NCBI RefSeq assembly: GCF_001425825.1
Contig: NZ_LMDM01000050.1
Location: 1-64,000, forward strand
From: Rhizobacter sp. Root1238
Lineage (GTDB): Bacteria; Pseudomonadota; Gammaproteobacteria; Burkholderiales; Burkholderiaceae_C
Direction: 5' to 3'
Length of the DNA stretch: 64,000 bases
Part shown: positions 17,492 to 25,241 of the stretch, piece after piece
How positions within the stretch are numbered: position 1 is the stretch's first letter
Layout of the letters: every line of letters begins with the position of its first letter
The notes under the pieces: model-generated
Database searches by the model: none
What the model was told of the DNA's origin: nothing
What the model saw: only the letters and a program-made list of their open reading frames with translations
Position numbers and translations under genes: made by a program

Positions 17492-17941
17492 ATGACGATC
17501 GTGCTGGTGATGACCGTGCTGCTGCTGGCCGGCCTGGCCGCGCTGGGGGTGATGAAGAACCGTGCGGCGCGCGAGCCGGGTGCGGCGCCGGTGGCGCGGC
17601 GGCCGCTGGGCAAGCAGGAACAACCGATGTTCCACCGGCTGTGCGAGGCGTTCCCGGACCAGGTGGTGCTGGCGCAGGTGTCGCTGTCGGCGCTGCTGAC
17701 CGCGAACCACCGGTCGACACGCAGCCGCTTCGAGCGGCAGTTCGCGAACTTCGCGGTGTGCAGCCGCGAGTTCGACGTGCTGGCGCTGATCGAGCTCGAC
17801 GATGCGAGCCACGCACGCGATGCCGCCGAGGTGGCGGCGCGCGACGGCATGCTGGCGGCCGCCGGTTACCGGGTGTTGCGTTTCAAGCGCGTGCCGAGCG
17901 AGATCGACCTGCGCACGGCGGTGATGCGGGCCGCGGGCTGA
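17492..17941 (+). CDS. DUF2726 domain protein with N-terminal membrane anchor
   Basis: A 149-residue protein with one N-terminal membrane helix (IVLVMTVLLLAGLAALGVM) and a DUF2726 domain spanning about residues 45-145. The domain shows FHRLCEAFPDQVVLAQVSLSALL, a nuclease-fold-like core with EFDVLALIELDDASH and a final strand GYRVLRFKRVPSEIDLR. DUF2726 resembles restriction-endonuclease-fold proteins (the D...ExD-like arrangement around IELDD) but no activity is established. I chose the ATG at 17492, before the hydrophobic segment, because the frame further upstream reads as charged non-coding sequence. It stands alone between the EPS operon and the next small genes. Confidence 0.75.
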   Translation: MTIVLVMTVLLLAGLAALGVMKNRAAREPGAAPVARRPLGKQEQPMFHRLCEAFPDQVVLAQVSLSALLTANHRSTRSRFERQFANFAVCSREFDVLALIELDDASHARDAAEVAARDGMLAAAGYRVLRFKRVPSEIDLRTAVMRAAG

Positions 17942-18043
17942 TGGCGGGCTGACGGGCCCGCCGGTCGCGGCGACAATCGCCGGTCGTTTTTGCCGATTCG
18001 ACGCTGAATTTCTTTCCCGATTTTTCCGCTCTTGCCTGTCACG

Positions 18044-18316
18044 ATGACGTCACGCCGTTTTTTCACCGTCCTCGGCCTGGTGGCCGCCACGCTGGCGCTT
18101 GCCGTCGTGCTCAATCCGTCGGCCGAGCGCCACCGCGACCGCGTGCGGGCCGCGATCGGCGAACGCAACGTGCTGGCCAAGGCGCTGGGCCTCGGCTCGC
18201 TGGCTGCGCTGGTGTCGAGCTACCACTCGCTAGGCGTCGCGTCATACACGTCGGTCGATGGGCACCTGCTGTCGGTCGGCGCGATGGGGGTGGTGTTCGT
18301 CAGGGACACGCCGTGA
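18044..18316 (+). CDS. Small membrane-anchored protein (DUF4359-like pattern)
   Basis: A 90-residue protein with a hydrophobic N-terminus (TVLGLVAATLALAVVLNPS) and a short extracytoplasmic part ending YHSLGVASYTSVDGHLLSVGAMGVVFV. The NPS at the end of the helix and the aromatic/Gly pattern in the second half remind me of DUF4359 proteins; this is pattern memory only. Its stop overlaps the ATG of the chlorite-dismutase-family gene by four bases (ATGA), so the two are translationally coupled. No function can be assigned. Confidence 0.6.
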   Translation: MTSRRFFTVLGLVAATLALAVVLNPSAERHRDRVRAAIGERNVLAKALGLGSLAALVSSYHSLGVASYTSVDGHLLSVGAMGVVFVRDTP

Positions 18317-18888
18317 CGGCGGTGCCAGCGCGACTGTTCGACTTCATCGGCGGCGCGGACGGACCGTGGCGTGTCGAGCGCATCGGCGCGGTGACCGGCG
18401 ACGGCCTGCCGGCCGTGGCGCGGCTGCGGGTTGCCGAAGCGGCAGGCGGCGCCGGGACCGGCGAGCCGGGCGCGGCGTGGCAGTTGCGCGGCATCACCAG
18501 CAACGAGCGCTACGTGGAGCGCCCGGAGAAGCAGCAGCTGCTCGCGAAGCAGCCGGCACTCGGCCGCGCCGAGGCTCGCCGTGCCGCGCTGATCCCGATC
18601 CGCAAGAACGCCGCCTGGTGGGCGATGACGCAGGACGAGCGGCGCGCGATCTTCGAGGCGCAATCGCGCCACATCGCGATCGGGCTGGACTACCTGCCCG
18701 CGGTGGCACGCCGCCTGCACCATTGCCGCGACCTGGAAACGCCGCAGCCCTTCGATTTCCTGACCTGGTTCGAGTACGCGCCGGCCGATGCCGAGGCCTT
18801 CGAGGCGCTGGTGGCGGCGTTGCGGGCCTCGCCCGAATGGGCGTTCGTCGACCGCGAGGTGGACCTGCGGCTGAGCCGCGATGCCTGA
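18313..18888 (+). CDS. Chlorite dismutase family protein (short form)
   Basis: A 191-residue protein of the chlorite dismutase/HemQ superfamily. The C-terminal half is diagnostic: LIPIRKNAAWWAMTQDERR near residue 93, then SRHIAIGLDYLPAVARRLHH near 118-137, and FDFLTWFEYAPADAEAF near 147. In the family the His of the LYH-like motif (here LHH, His137) is the proximal haem ligand. The length matches short, dimeric Cld proteins, not the pentameric long form. I could not confirm the distal Arg that distinguishes true chlorite dismutases, so chlorite activity is not claimed; haem binding is likely. It is coupled to the small membrane protein upstream and followed by an outer-membrane barrel gene. 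Confidence 0.75.
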   Translation: MTAVPARLFDFIGGADGPWRVERIGAVTGDGLPAVARLRVAEAAGGAGTGEPGAAWQLRGITSNERYVERPEKQQLLAKQPALGRAEARRAALIPIRKNAAWWAMTQDERRAIFEAQSRHIAIGLDYLPAVARRLHHCRDLETPQPFDFLTWFEYAPADAEAFEALVAALRASPEWAFVDREVDLRLSRDA

Positions 18889-18931
18889 GGGCGCGCCGAT
18901 CCTCTTTCTTGAAGTTGCACAGGACCTTCCG

Positions 18932-19516
18932 ATGACCGAATTCCGATTGGCAGCCGCCGCCGCGCTGGCCATGGCCCTGACGCTGGCGGCGGCCCCTGCC
19001 GCCCACGCGGCCGATGGCGGCGGGCCGCTGAAGTTCTCGCTGGGCGGCGGTATCACCTCCGGTGGCGACAACCTGGTGGCCGGTTCGGGCGCCGAGATGG
19101 ACGCCGGCCGCGGCCTGCAGCTGTTCGCCGGTGCCGAATACTGGGTGGCCGAGCCGTTCGCGCTGCAGATGAACCTGGGCCTGCAGATCGACCGCCGCAA
19201 GGCGGCCGGCGGCACGCTGCGCTTCCAGCGCTTTCCGCTCGAGCTGATGGGGCTGTTTGCGGTGACGAACAACCTGCGCTTCGGCGCCGGCGCGCAATTC
19301 GTGTTCGGTGCCAAGCTGCACGGCAGCGGCGATGCGGGCGGGCTGAGCCAGAGCTACCGGCATGCCACCGGCCGCGTGCTCGAAGGCGAGTTCCTGGTCA
19401 CTCCGCATTCGGCGGTGAAGCTGCGCTTCGTGCGCGAGGACTTCACGCCGGCGAGCGATGGCGCCCCGAAGATCAAGGGCGATCACGTGGGGCTGATGTT
19501 CACGCACTACTTCTGA
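18932..19516 (+). CDS. Small outer-membrane beta-barrel protein
   Basis: A 194-residue secreted protein with a signal peptide (residues 1-27, ending AHAA-D) and a body of alternating hydrophobic/polar strands ending in the aromatic signature GLMFTHYF typical of BAM substrates. Eight-stranded barrels of the OmpW/Ail type are similar in size. Strand-like segments include KFSLGGGITSGGDN, GLQLFAGAEYWVAEP, LQMNLGLQIDRR and LRFGAGAQFVFG. Function is unknown. I use the ATG at 18932, after which the signal peptide begins. Confidence 0.7.
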   Translation: MTEFRLAAAAALAMALTLAAAPAAHAADGGGPLKFSLGGGITSGGDNLVAGSGAEMDAGRGLQLFAGAEYWVAEPFALQMNLGLQIDRRKAAGGTLRFQRFPLELMGLFAVTNNLRFGAGAQFVFGAKLHGSGDAGGLSQSYRHATGRVLEGEFLVTPHSAVKLRFVREDFTPASDGAPKIKGDHVGLMFTHYF

Positions 19517-19595
19517 GGACCTGGGTTCCTCGCGCCGTCTCGGCGCCAGGCCGGGTCGCTGGATCGGGTCACGCCGTGTAGCGCTGCGTAGTACA

Positions 19596-19616
19596 GCGCG
19601 CAGCAACGCTGCGCGC
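19596..19616. repeat. Perfect 9-bp inverted repeat between the barrel gene and chvE-like gene
   Basis: The arms gcgcgcagc and gctgcgcgc flank a three-base loop. There is no T-tract on either side, so rather than a simple terminator it could be an operator or a weak hairpin. It lies about 80 bases after the barrel gene and about 120 bases before the sugar-binding protein gene; the rest of the 217-bp gap shows nothing clear. Confidence 0.35.
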
Positions 19617-19733
19617 GTGCGATCCGTTGCACGGCAGTGCGTTGTCTCAGGGTTTGCATCGATCGGTTACAGGGGGGTACGGCCTTAACTTGCGCGCCAT
19701 CCAGCACCTCGACTGGAGCCACCGAGACAAGCC

Positions 19734-20798
19734 ATGAACCGTAGAAGACTCCTGCTTTCCCTGTCTGCGCCGGCCTTGCTGGCCACCTCCCGCCTGGCCC
19801 GTGCGGCCGTGGCCGACAAGGGCCTGATCGGCGTGTCGATGCCGACCTTCTCGTCGCGACGATGGGTCGACGACGGGCTCAGCATGATGCGCACGCTGAA
19901 CCGCCTGAACTACACGGTGGACCTGCAGTACGCGATCAACAACGCCGGCGACCAGCCCGGCCAGGTCCAGAAGATGATGGACGCCGGCGCGAAGGTGGTG
20001 GTGATCGGCGCGAGCGACAGCAGCGCGTTCACCGCGGTGCTGGACAAGGCCGCGAAGAAGGGCGTGAAGGTCATCGCCTACGACCGGCTGATCCGCGACA
20101 GCGGCAACGTGGATGCGTATGCCACCTTCGACAACTTCGAGGTCGGCGTGCTGCAGGGCCGCGACATCGAGACGCGGCTGAAGCTGCGCGATGGCGGCAA
20201 GGGCCTGATCGAGTTGTTCGCCGGCGCGGCCGACGACAACAACTCGCACTTCTTCTACAACGGCGCGATGTCGGTGCTGAAGCCGCACATCGACTCCGGC
20301 GCGCTGACGGTCGGCTCCGGCAAGGTCGCGATGGCCGAGGTGGCGACGCCGCAATGGAGCGGTGCGATCGCGAAGGCACGGTTGCAGGCGATGCTGAAGA
20401 CGCTGTATGCGAAACGCCGGCTCGACGCGATCCTCTCGCCGAACGACAACACCAGCGTCGAGCTGCTGACGGCGCTGCAGGGCGTCGGCTACGGCACCGC
20501 GGGGCAGCCGTGGCCGGTGGTGACGGGGCAGGATGCCGAAGTGAACTCGGTGCGCTCGATCCAGCGCGGCGAGCAGTCGTCGACGGTGTTCAAGGACACG
20601 CGGCAGCTGGCGGTGCGCGTGGCCTCGATGGTCGACGAGTACATGAGCGGCAAGCCGGCCACCATCAACGACACCAAGACCTACAACAACGGCGTGAAGG
20701 TGGTGCCGTCGTACCTGCTGAAGCCGGTGTTCGTCAACAAGACCAACTGGCAGCAGGTGCTGGTGGAGAGCGGGTTCTACCAGCAGAGCCAGATCTGA
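19734..20798 (+). CDS. ChvE-type periplasmic monosaccharide-binding protein
   Basis: A 354-residue periplasmic sugar-binding protein of the peripla_BP_4 family. A signal peptide (RRRLLLSLSAPALLATSRLARA-A) is followed by GLIGVSMPTFSSRRWVDDG, very like the start of mature ChvE, then LQYAINNAGDQPGQVQKMMD, VIAYDRLIRDSGNVDAYATF near residue 105 and a C-terminal NNGVKVVPSYLLKPVFV. ChvE/multiple monosaccharide transporters bind aldoses and feed an ABC permease. Here no permease or ATPase gene is adjacent, so it is an orphan in this window; it could serve a distant transporter or act as a sensor partner. Which sugar it binds is not deducible. Confidence 0.88.
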   Translation: MNRRRLLLSLSAPALLATSRLARAAVADKGLIGVSMPTFSSRRWVDDGLSMMRTLNRLNYTVDLQYAINNAGDQPGQVQKMMDAGAKVVVIGASDSSAFTAVLDKAAKKGVKVIAYDRLIRDSGNVDAYATFDNFEVGVLQGRDIETRLKLRDGGKGLIELFAGAADDNNSHFFYNGAMSVLKPHIDSGALTVGSGKVAMAEVATPQWSGAIAKARLQAMLKTLYAKRRLDAILSPNDNTSVELLTALQGVGYGTAGQPWPVVTGQDAEVNSVRSIQRGEQSSTVFKDTRQLAVRVASMVDEYMSGKPATINDTKTYNNGVKVVPSYLLKPVFVNKTNWQQVLVESGFYQQSQI

Positions 20799-20810
20799 GG
20801 GCGCGGCCGG

Positions 20811-21149
20811 TCAGCGCGAACGTCGCGCCTCGAGCATCGCGCAGGCGAAGCCGATGGCGGCGCACCCGCCGCCCCAGGCCGCCAGCAGGCCGCCGAAGTT
20901 CTTCAGCAGGACGAAGGGCGCGAAGCCACTCGTGAACCAGTGGCTGAGCGGGATGAAGCGCTCGGCGTAGCTGCCGGGCGGGCAGACGGCCTGCATGTCG
21001 AAGGAGGGCGGCCTGCAGCCGGCCATCTCGACGATCTTGCCGGCACCGATCGTCGAGACGAAGGGCAGCCCGAAGGTGAGGCAGAAGGCGATGAGGCTGC
21101 CGGTGGCCAGCCAGAAGATGAACCTGCAGACGCTTCGATTCGTTGGCAT
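20811..21149 (-). CDS. Small polytopic membrane protein, unknown
   Basis: A 112-residue protein with two strong hydrophobic segments (FIFWLATGSLIAFCLTFGLPF near residue 10 and the stretch around NFGGLLAAWGGGCAAIGFACA near 85) and a cysteine-containing loop between them. No family was recognised. I use the ATG at 21149; the frame further upstream is Pro/His-rich and non-coding in appearance. It converges on the sugar-binding protein gene with a 12-base gap. Confidence 0.55.
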   Translation of the reverse strand: MPTNRSVCRFIFWLATGSLIAFCLTFGLPFVSTIGAGKIVEMAGCRPPSFDMQAVCPPGSYAERFIPLSHWFTSGFAPFVLLKNFGGLLAAWGGGCAAIGFACAMLEARRSR

Positions 21150-21246
21150 GTGCGCCTTGTGTGGGGGGGGGCGGTGCGGCCGTTCATGCCGCGGACGGGT
21201 CGGTGGATTGTGAGGTACGGAGCCGGCGTGCCGGCACAATGCCGGC

Positions 21247-21694
21247 ATGCCGATTCTTTCTGCCGTTGATACCGTTCAGACGTCGGTGCAGGACGGGCTG
21301 GTCACGCGGCTGGTGGAGTTTTGGCCCGAACCGTATGCGGCGCTGGCGAACCGGGCTCACCTGGTCGAGCCGATCGACCCGCCGCGGTGAGGAGTCCGCG
21401 CGCCGCGACAACCGCTCGGGCGACACCAGCTACACGCTGCACCTGGTGGGCGGCGAGGTGGCGAGCTGCTCCGTCGGGTATGCGGCCTACCAGCGGCTGA
21501 AGGATGGCGACGCGATCCGCGTGCAATCGACGCGGCTGCTTCGCCAATGCGTGCGCGTGACGCGCGACGACGAGGTGGTGGAAGCGACGCGCCACTGGCG
21601 GTGGATCGCGTGGGTGATCGGCGGCGTGCTGATCGCGCTGGCCATCGGGTGGCTGCGGGCGGACGATGAGGACGGGAGCATCGGCCTGGCCTGA
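21247..21694 (+). pseudogene. Probable frameshifted small membrane protein gene
   Basis: Two protein-like segments lie in different frames. The ATG at 21247 opens a 47-codon frame (reading LVTRLVEFWPEPYAALANRA) that stops at 21388-21390. The neighbouring frame, which is open across that stop, carries the rest of a plausible protein: NRSGDTSYTLHLVGGEVASC, an Arg-rich stretch, then a membrane helix IAWVIGGVLIALAIGWL and an acidic tail ending at 21694. Neither half has a good start/stop arrangement of its own, so a one-base indel near 21380 in an ancestral gene of about 148 codons is the simplest reading. A sequencing error would look the same. The family is not recognised. Confidence 0.5.
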
Positions 21695-21716
21695 TGCCGG
21701 TGCGATGCGTCTCGCG

Positions 21717-22031
21717 CTACCGTTTGCACAGCCCGTCGAGCTGGCGGTAGTCGACGCTGCCGGCCGGCGGGTCGGACAGCTGCTTGTTGATCGGAAAGAA
21801 GAGCGGCTCGAACCAGGATTGCTTCTGCTTGACGCAGGCGAAGGTCTCTCGCATGGCCGTCCCGATCTCGGCCGCGGACGCCTGCCTTGTCGCCAGCTGA
21901 CACAGCTGCTGCGAGCTGGTGCAGGCGTTCAGGTGATCGGCGAACTTCAAGGCGGAGTAGACCTCCAGGCCCTTGTAGCCGACGAAGAGGACCGCCGCGA
22001 TGGCGGCCAGCTTGAGTGCATTTCCGAGCAT
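21717..22031 (-). CDS. Small secreted or anchored protein, unknown
   Basis: A 104-residue protein with one N-terminal hydrophobic helix (LKLAAIAAVLFVGYKGLEVY) and a soluble part with four cysteines (in HLNACTSSQQLCQLAT, ETFACVKQ and GLCKR), which could form two disulfides in the periplasm. It is not a family I recognise. I use the ATG at 22031, since upstream sequence is non-coding in look. It lies 50 bases downstream of tRNA-Ser on the same strand. Confidence 0.55.
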   Translation of the reverse strand: MLGNALKLAAIAAVLFVGYKGLEVYSALKFADHLNACTSSQQLCQLATRQASAAEIGTAMRETFACVKQKQSWFEPLFFPINKQLSDPPAGSVDYRQLDGLCKR

Positions 22032-22082
22032 GGGGCGGGGACGCTCATGAGGCGCAACAGTGTGACGACCGTACGGCAACGG

Positions 22083-22170
22083 TGGCGGAGAGAGTGGGAT
22101 TCGAACCCACGGACAGTTGCCCGTCGCTGGTTTTCAAGACCAGTGCCTTAAACCGCTCGGCCATCTCTCC
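22083..22170 (-). tRNA. tRNA-Ser (anticodon UGA)
   Basis: An 88-nt class II tRNA read on the minus strand, beginning GGAGAGATGGCCGAG. The anticodon stem CTGGT/ACCAG encloses the loop CTTGAAA with anticodon TGA, decoding UCA and related serine codons. A variable arm of class II type (GACGGGCAACTGTC) follows, then the T-arm with GGTTCGAATCC, and the acceptor 3' strand CTCTCC-G with CCA encoded (22083-22085). All arms pair properly. Confidence 0.97.
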
Positions 22171-22191
22171 GCTGTCGGGCAAGAGGCCGGG

Positions 22192-22197
22192 ATTGTA
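22192..22197 (-). promoter_or_regulatory. Putative -10 element of tRNA-Ser
   Basis: On the minus strand TACAAT (five of six matches to TATAAT) lies 22 bases before the tRNA 5' end, followed by a G+C-rich discriminator. No clear -35 is visible at the right spacing, so this is tentative. Confidence 0.4.
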
Positions 22198-22212
22198 GTC
22201 CCGCCCCGCGCG

Positions 22213-23058
22213 TCAGCCCGGCTTCTGCACCTGCTCGCAGTCCACCTGGACCACCTCGGGCGGCGCGCTCCCCTCGGGCGGCGCGCTCCCGTCACCCAGC
22301 CGCACCGCCGTGAGCTGCCCGCCCCACACGCAGCCGGTGTCCAGCGCCATCAGGTCGGGCCGCAGCGTCAGCCCGAGCGTCGACCAGTGGCCGAACGCGA
22401 TCGGCACGCCGGCGGTGCGGCGCTGCGGCGCGTCGAACCAGGCGAACCGCCCCGGCGGCGCGGCATCGGCGCCCTCGTTGCTCGACATGTCAAGCGTGCC
22501 GTCGGCGGCCACGAAGCGGATGCGCGTCAGCACGTTCACCGCGAAACGCAGCCGGTCGGCGCCCTGCAGGCCTTCGTCCCAGCGCGAAGGCTCGTTGCCG
22601 TACATCACCTGCAGGAAGCCCAGCAGGTCGTCGCTGCGCAGCCGCTGCTCCACCTCGCCGGCCAGCGCCAGCGTGGTCGCCAGGTCCCACTGCGGTGCCA
22701 CGCCGGCGTGCACCATCAGCCAGCCGTGGGCGTGCACCGCCATGCGCTGCCAGCGCAGCCAGTCGACCAGCGCCGCGCGGTCCGGCGCCGCCAGGATCTC
22801 GCCCAGCGTGTCGCGCCGCCCCGGCTGCCGCACGCCATGCGCCACCGCCAGCAGGTGCAGGTCGTGGTTGCCCAGCAGGCAGGTCGCCGACGAGCCCAGC
22901 TGCTGCAGCCGCCGCAGCGTGCGCAGCGAGGCCGGGCCGCGGTTCACCAGGTCGCCCAGCAGCCAGGCGTGGTCGCGCGACGCGGAGAAGCCGATCTTCT
23001 CGAGCAGCCGCTCCAGCGGGTCGCAGCAGCCCTGCAGGTCACCGATCAGGTAGTTCAT
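22213..23058 (-). CDS. apaH: Symmetrical bis(5'-nucleosyl)-tetraphosphatase ApaH
   Basis: A 281-residue cytoplasmic phosphoesterase that cleaves Ap4A into two ADP. The calcineurin-like metal motifs are intact: YLIGDLQGCCD at the N-terminus, LLGDLVNRGP near residue 34, CLLGNHDLHLL near 60 and a later VHAGV (near 117). The ApaH-specific region TGCVWGGQLTAVRL is near the C-terminus. The last 25 residues contain a short duplication (GSAPPEGSAPPE) coded by a tandem repeat at about 22258-22292. I use the ATG at 23058, giving a start (MNYLIGDLQGC) that matches the family. Confidence 0.95.
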   Translation of the reverse strand: MNYLIGDLQGCCDPLERLLEKIGFSASRDHAWLLGDLVNRGPASLRTLRRLQQLGSSATCLLGNHDLHLLAVAHGVRQPGRRDTLGEILAAPDRAALVDWLRWQRMAVHAHGWLMVHAGVAPQWDLATTLALAGEVEQRLRSDDLLGFLQVMYGNEPSRWDEGLQGADRLRFAVNVLTRIRFVAADGTLDMSSNEGADAAPPGRFAWFDAPQRRTAGVPIAFGHWSTLGLTLRPDLMALDTGCVWGGQLTAVRLGDGSAPPEGSAPPEVVQVDCEQVQKPG

Positions 23059-23168
23059 CGCGGGGATTCTGCCCGCCCACCCCGTCACGCCCCTGCCGGC
23101 GCCATCTGCTACCCTTGCGGCCTTCGTCGTTTTGCGCGTTCCGGGCCGGGCCCCGGCAGCGTGCTTCC

Positions 23169-24470
23169 ATGGACATAGCGCTCCTCGTTTTCCTGATCAT
23201 CCTCAACGGTCTGTTCGCCATGTCGGAAATGGCGCTCACCGCCAGCCGCAAGGCTCGCCTGCAAGTCATGGTGGAAACCGGCGACGACGGTGCCCGCGCC
23301 GCGATGGACCTGCACGAAAACCCCACCAAGTTCCTGTCCACCGTGCAGATCGGCATCACGTCGATCGGCGTGCTCAACGGCATCGTCGGCGAGGCGGCGT
23401 TCTCCGAACCGCTCGCCGCGTGGATCCATCTGACGTTCGACATCCGCGAGAAGGCCTCCGGCATCACCGCCACCGCCCTGGTGGTGATGTGCATCACCTT
23501 CCTGACGATCATCTTCGGCGAGCTCGTGCCCAAGCGGCTCGGGCAGATGTATCCCGAGAACGTGGCCCGGCTGGTCGCGCAGCCGATGGAATGGCTGTCG
23601 ATGGCGGCGCGCCCCTTCGTCAAGCTGCTGTCGTTCTGCACCGAAGGCACGCTGCGCCTGCTGGGCATCCGCGGCGGCCCGAGCCGCTCGGTGACCGAGG
23701 AAGAGATCGCCGCCAGCCTCGAGGAAGGCCTGGACGCCGGCGTGATCGAGGCGCAGGAGCACCAGATGGTGCGCAACGTGTTCCGCCTCGACGACCGCCA
23801 GGTCGGCTCGATGATGATCCCGCGCACCGAAATCACCTGGCTCGACGCCGCGGCCGACCTGAACGACGTGCTGAAGGTGATCGGCGACCAGGAGCATTCG
23901 CGCTACCCGGTGTGCCGCGGCAGCCTGAGCGACGTGGTCGGCGTGATCTCGGCGCAGACGCTGCTGCAGCAGTCGTTGCAGGGCCGGCCGCTGGCGCTGA
24001 CCGAAGGCCTGCAGGCGCCGGTGTTCGTGCCGGAGACGCTGTCGGGCATGGAGCTGCTGGAGCAGTTCCGCGCGTCGTCGGCCCAGCTCGTCTTCGTGGT
24101 CGACGAGTACGGCGAGGTGCAGGGCGTCATCACGGTGCGCGACGTGCTGGAGGCGATCACCGGCGAGTTCACGACCCCGGCCGACGGCGAGGCCTGGGCG
24201 GTGCAGCGCGCCGACGAGAGCTGGTTGTTCGACGGCCTGATCCCGGTGCCCGAACTGAAGGACCGGCTGGCGCTGAAGGAGCTGCCCGAGGAAGACCGCG
24301 GCCGCTACAACACGCTGGCCGGCATGATCATGTTGTTGTTGGGCCGGCTGCCCAAGACCGCCGACACGGTGGATTGGGAAGGCTGGCGTTTCGAGGTGGT
24401 CGACCTGGACGGCAAGCGCGTCGACAAGGTGATGGCCACCGCCTTGCCCCCTGGAGCTGAAGTTCAATGA
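23169..24470 (+). CDS. CorC/HlyC family membrane protein (CNNM-CBS-CorC_HlyC)
   Basis: A 433-residue inner-membrane protein of the hemolysin C/CorC (UPF0053) family, linked to Mg/Co transport or export. Domains in order: a DUF21/CNNM transmembrane domain (residues 1-190; ALLVFLIILNGLFAMSEMAL at the start and LTIIFGELVPKRLGQMYPE near 117), a CBS pair (about 210-335, including MIPRTEITWLDAAADLNDVL and LVFVVDEYGEVQGVITVRDV) and the C-terminal CorC_HlyC domain (about 345-430). The GELVPK motif is intact. The stop overlaps the ATG of the SapC-family gene by four bases. Substrate specificity is not determinable. Confidence 0.9.
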   Translation: MDIALLVFLIILNGLFAMSEMALTASRKARLQVMVETGDDGARAAMDLHENPTKFLSTVQIGITSIGVLNGIVGEAAFSEPLAAWIHLTFDIREKASGITATALVVMCITFLTIIFGELVPKRLGQMYPENVARLVAQPMEWLSMAARPFVKLLSFCTEGTLRLLGIRGGPSRSVTEEEIAASLEEGLDAGVIEAQEHQMVRNVFRLDDRQVGSMMIPRTEITWLDAAADLNDVLKVIGDQEHSRYPVCRGSLSDVVGVISAQTLLQQSLQGRPLALTEGLQAPVFVPETLSGMELLEQFRASSAQLVFVVDEYGEVQGVITVRDVLEAITGEFTTPADGEAWAVQRADESWLFDGLIPVPELKDRLALKELPEEDRGRYNTLAGMIMLLLGRLPKTADTVDWEGWRFEVVDLDGKRVDKVMATALPPGAEVQ

Positions 24471-25228
24471 TCACTGCCCTCTACAAGAAGCCCGCGCTGC
24501 TCGACCGCACGCGCCATGCCGGCAAGCACCTGCTGCCGCTGGACGTGTCGGTGGCCGCCGGCATGAACGCGCTGTTCTGCACCTTCGGCGAGTTCGTCGA
24601 GGCCGGCAAGGAATACCCGATCCTGTTCGTCAACAGCGGCACCAACGAAGACGGCAGCCCGCAGCTGAACCCGGTCGTGCTGCTGGGGCTGTCGGCCGGC
24701 GAGAACCTGTTCGTCCAAGGCAGCCAGTGGTTCGGCCGCTACGTGCCGGCCGCGTTGCGCTGCTACCCGCTGGGCCTGACGCGGGCCGCGCGCGACGACG
24801 GCACCGGCGAGGGGCTGTCGGTGGTCGTCGATGAAAGCTACCCCGGGTTGGTCGACGGCCCCGAGGGCGTGCCGCTGCTCACCGCCGCTGGCGAGCCGAC
24901 CGAGACGCTGACCAACGCGATGAAGCTGCTCGAGCTGTACGACCAGGAAGCGCAGCGCACGCCGCTGTTCTGCCAGCGCCTGCGCGAGCTCGACCTGCTG
25001 AAGGGCATGCGCGCCGAAGGAACGCTGAACGACGGCGAGACCTTCTCGGTCGACGGCTTCCAGGTGGTCGACGAAGACAAGCTGCGCGCGTTGCCCGATG
25101 CCGCGGTGCTCGAGCTGTACCGCAACGGCATGCTGGCGCTGATCTACGCCCACCTCGGGTCGCTGAGCTGCCTGCAGCGCCTGAGCGACCGCAAGACGCA
25201 GCTGAAGACGCAGGCTGCGGCCGCCTGA
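24467..25228 (+). CDS. SapC family protein
   Basis: A 253-residue protein of the SapC family (named after a Campylobacter surface-layer locus gene; function unknown). Family features are FVNSGTNEDGSPQLNPVVLL (family strand), GQSWFGRYVPAALRCYP-like sequence near residue 85 (SQWFGRYVPAALRCYPLGL), PLFCQRLRELDLL and VDGFQVVDEDKLRALPDAAV. No signal peptide or helix is visible, so it is probably cytoplasmic. It is translationally coupled to the CorC/HlyC-type gene and followed 13 bases later by pcaB. Confidence 0.85.
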   Translation: MITALYKKPALLDRTRHAGKHLLPLDVSVAAGMNALFCTFGEFVEAGKEYPILFVNSGTNEDGSPQLNPVVLLGLSAGENLFVQGSQWFGRYVPAALRCYPLGLTRAARDDGTGEGLSVVVDESYPGLVDGPEGVPLLTAAGEPTETLTNAMKLLELYDQEAQRTPLFCQRLRELDLLKGMRAEGTLNDGETFSVDGFQVVDEDKLRALPDAAVLELYRNGMLALIYAHLGSLSCLQRLSDRKTQLKTQAAAA

Positions 25229-25241
25229 GCGGAGGCGGGCG

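Noticed and set aside
22258-22292. Tandem repeat in the 3' end of apaH as a functional element
   Set aside because: A short two-copy duplication coding GSAPPE twice in an unconserved tail; most simply slippage.
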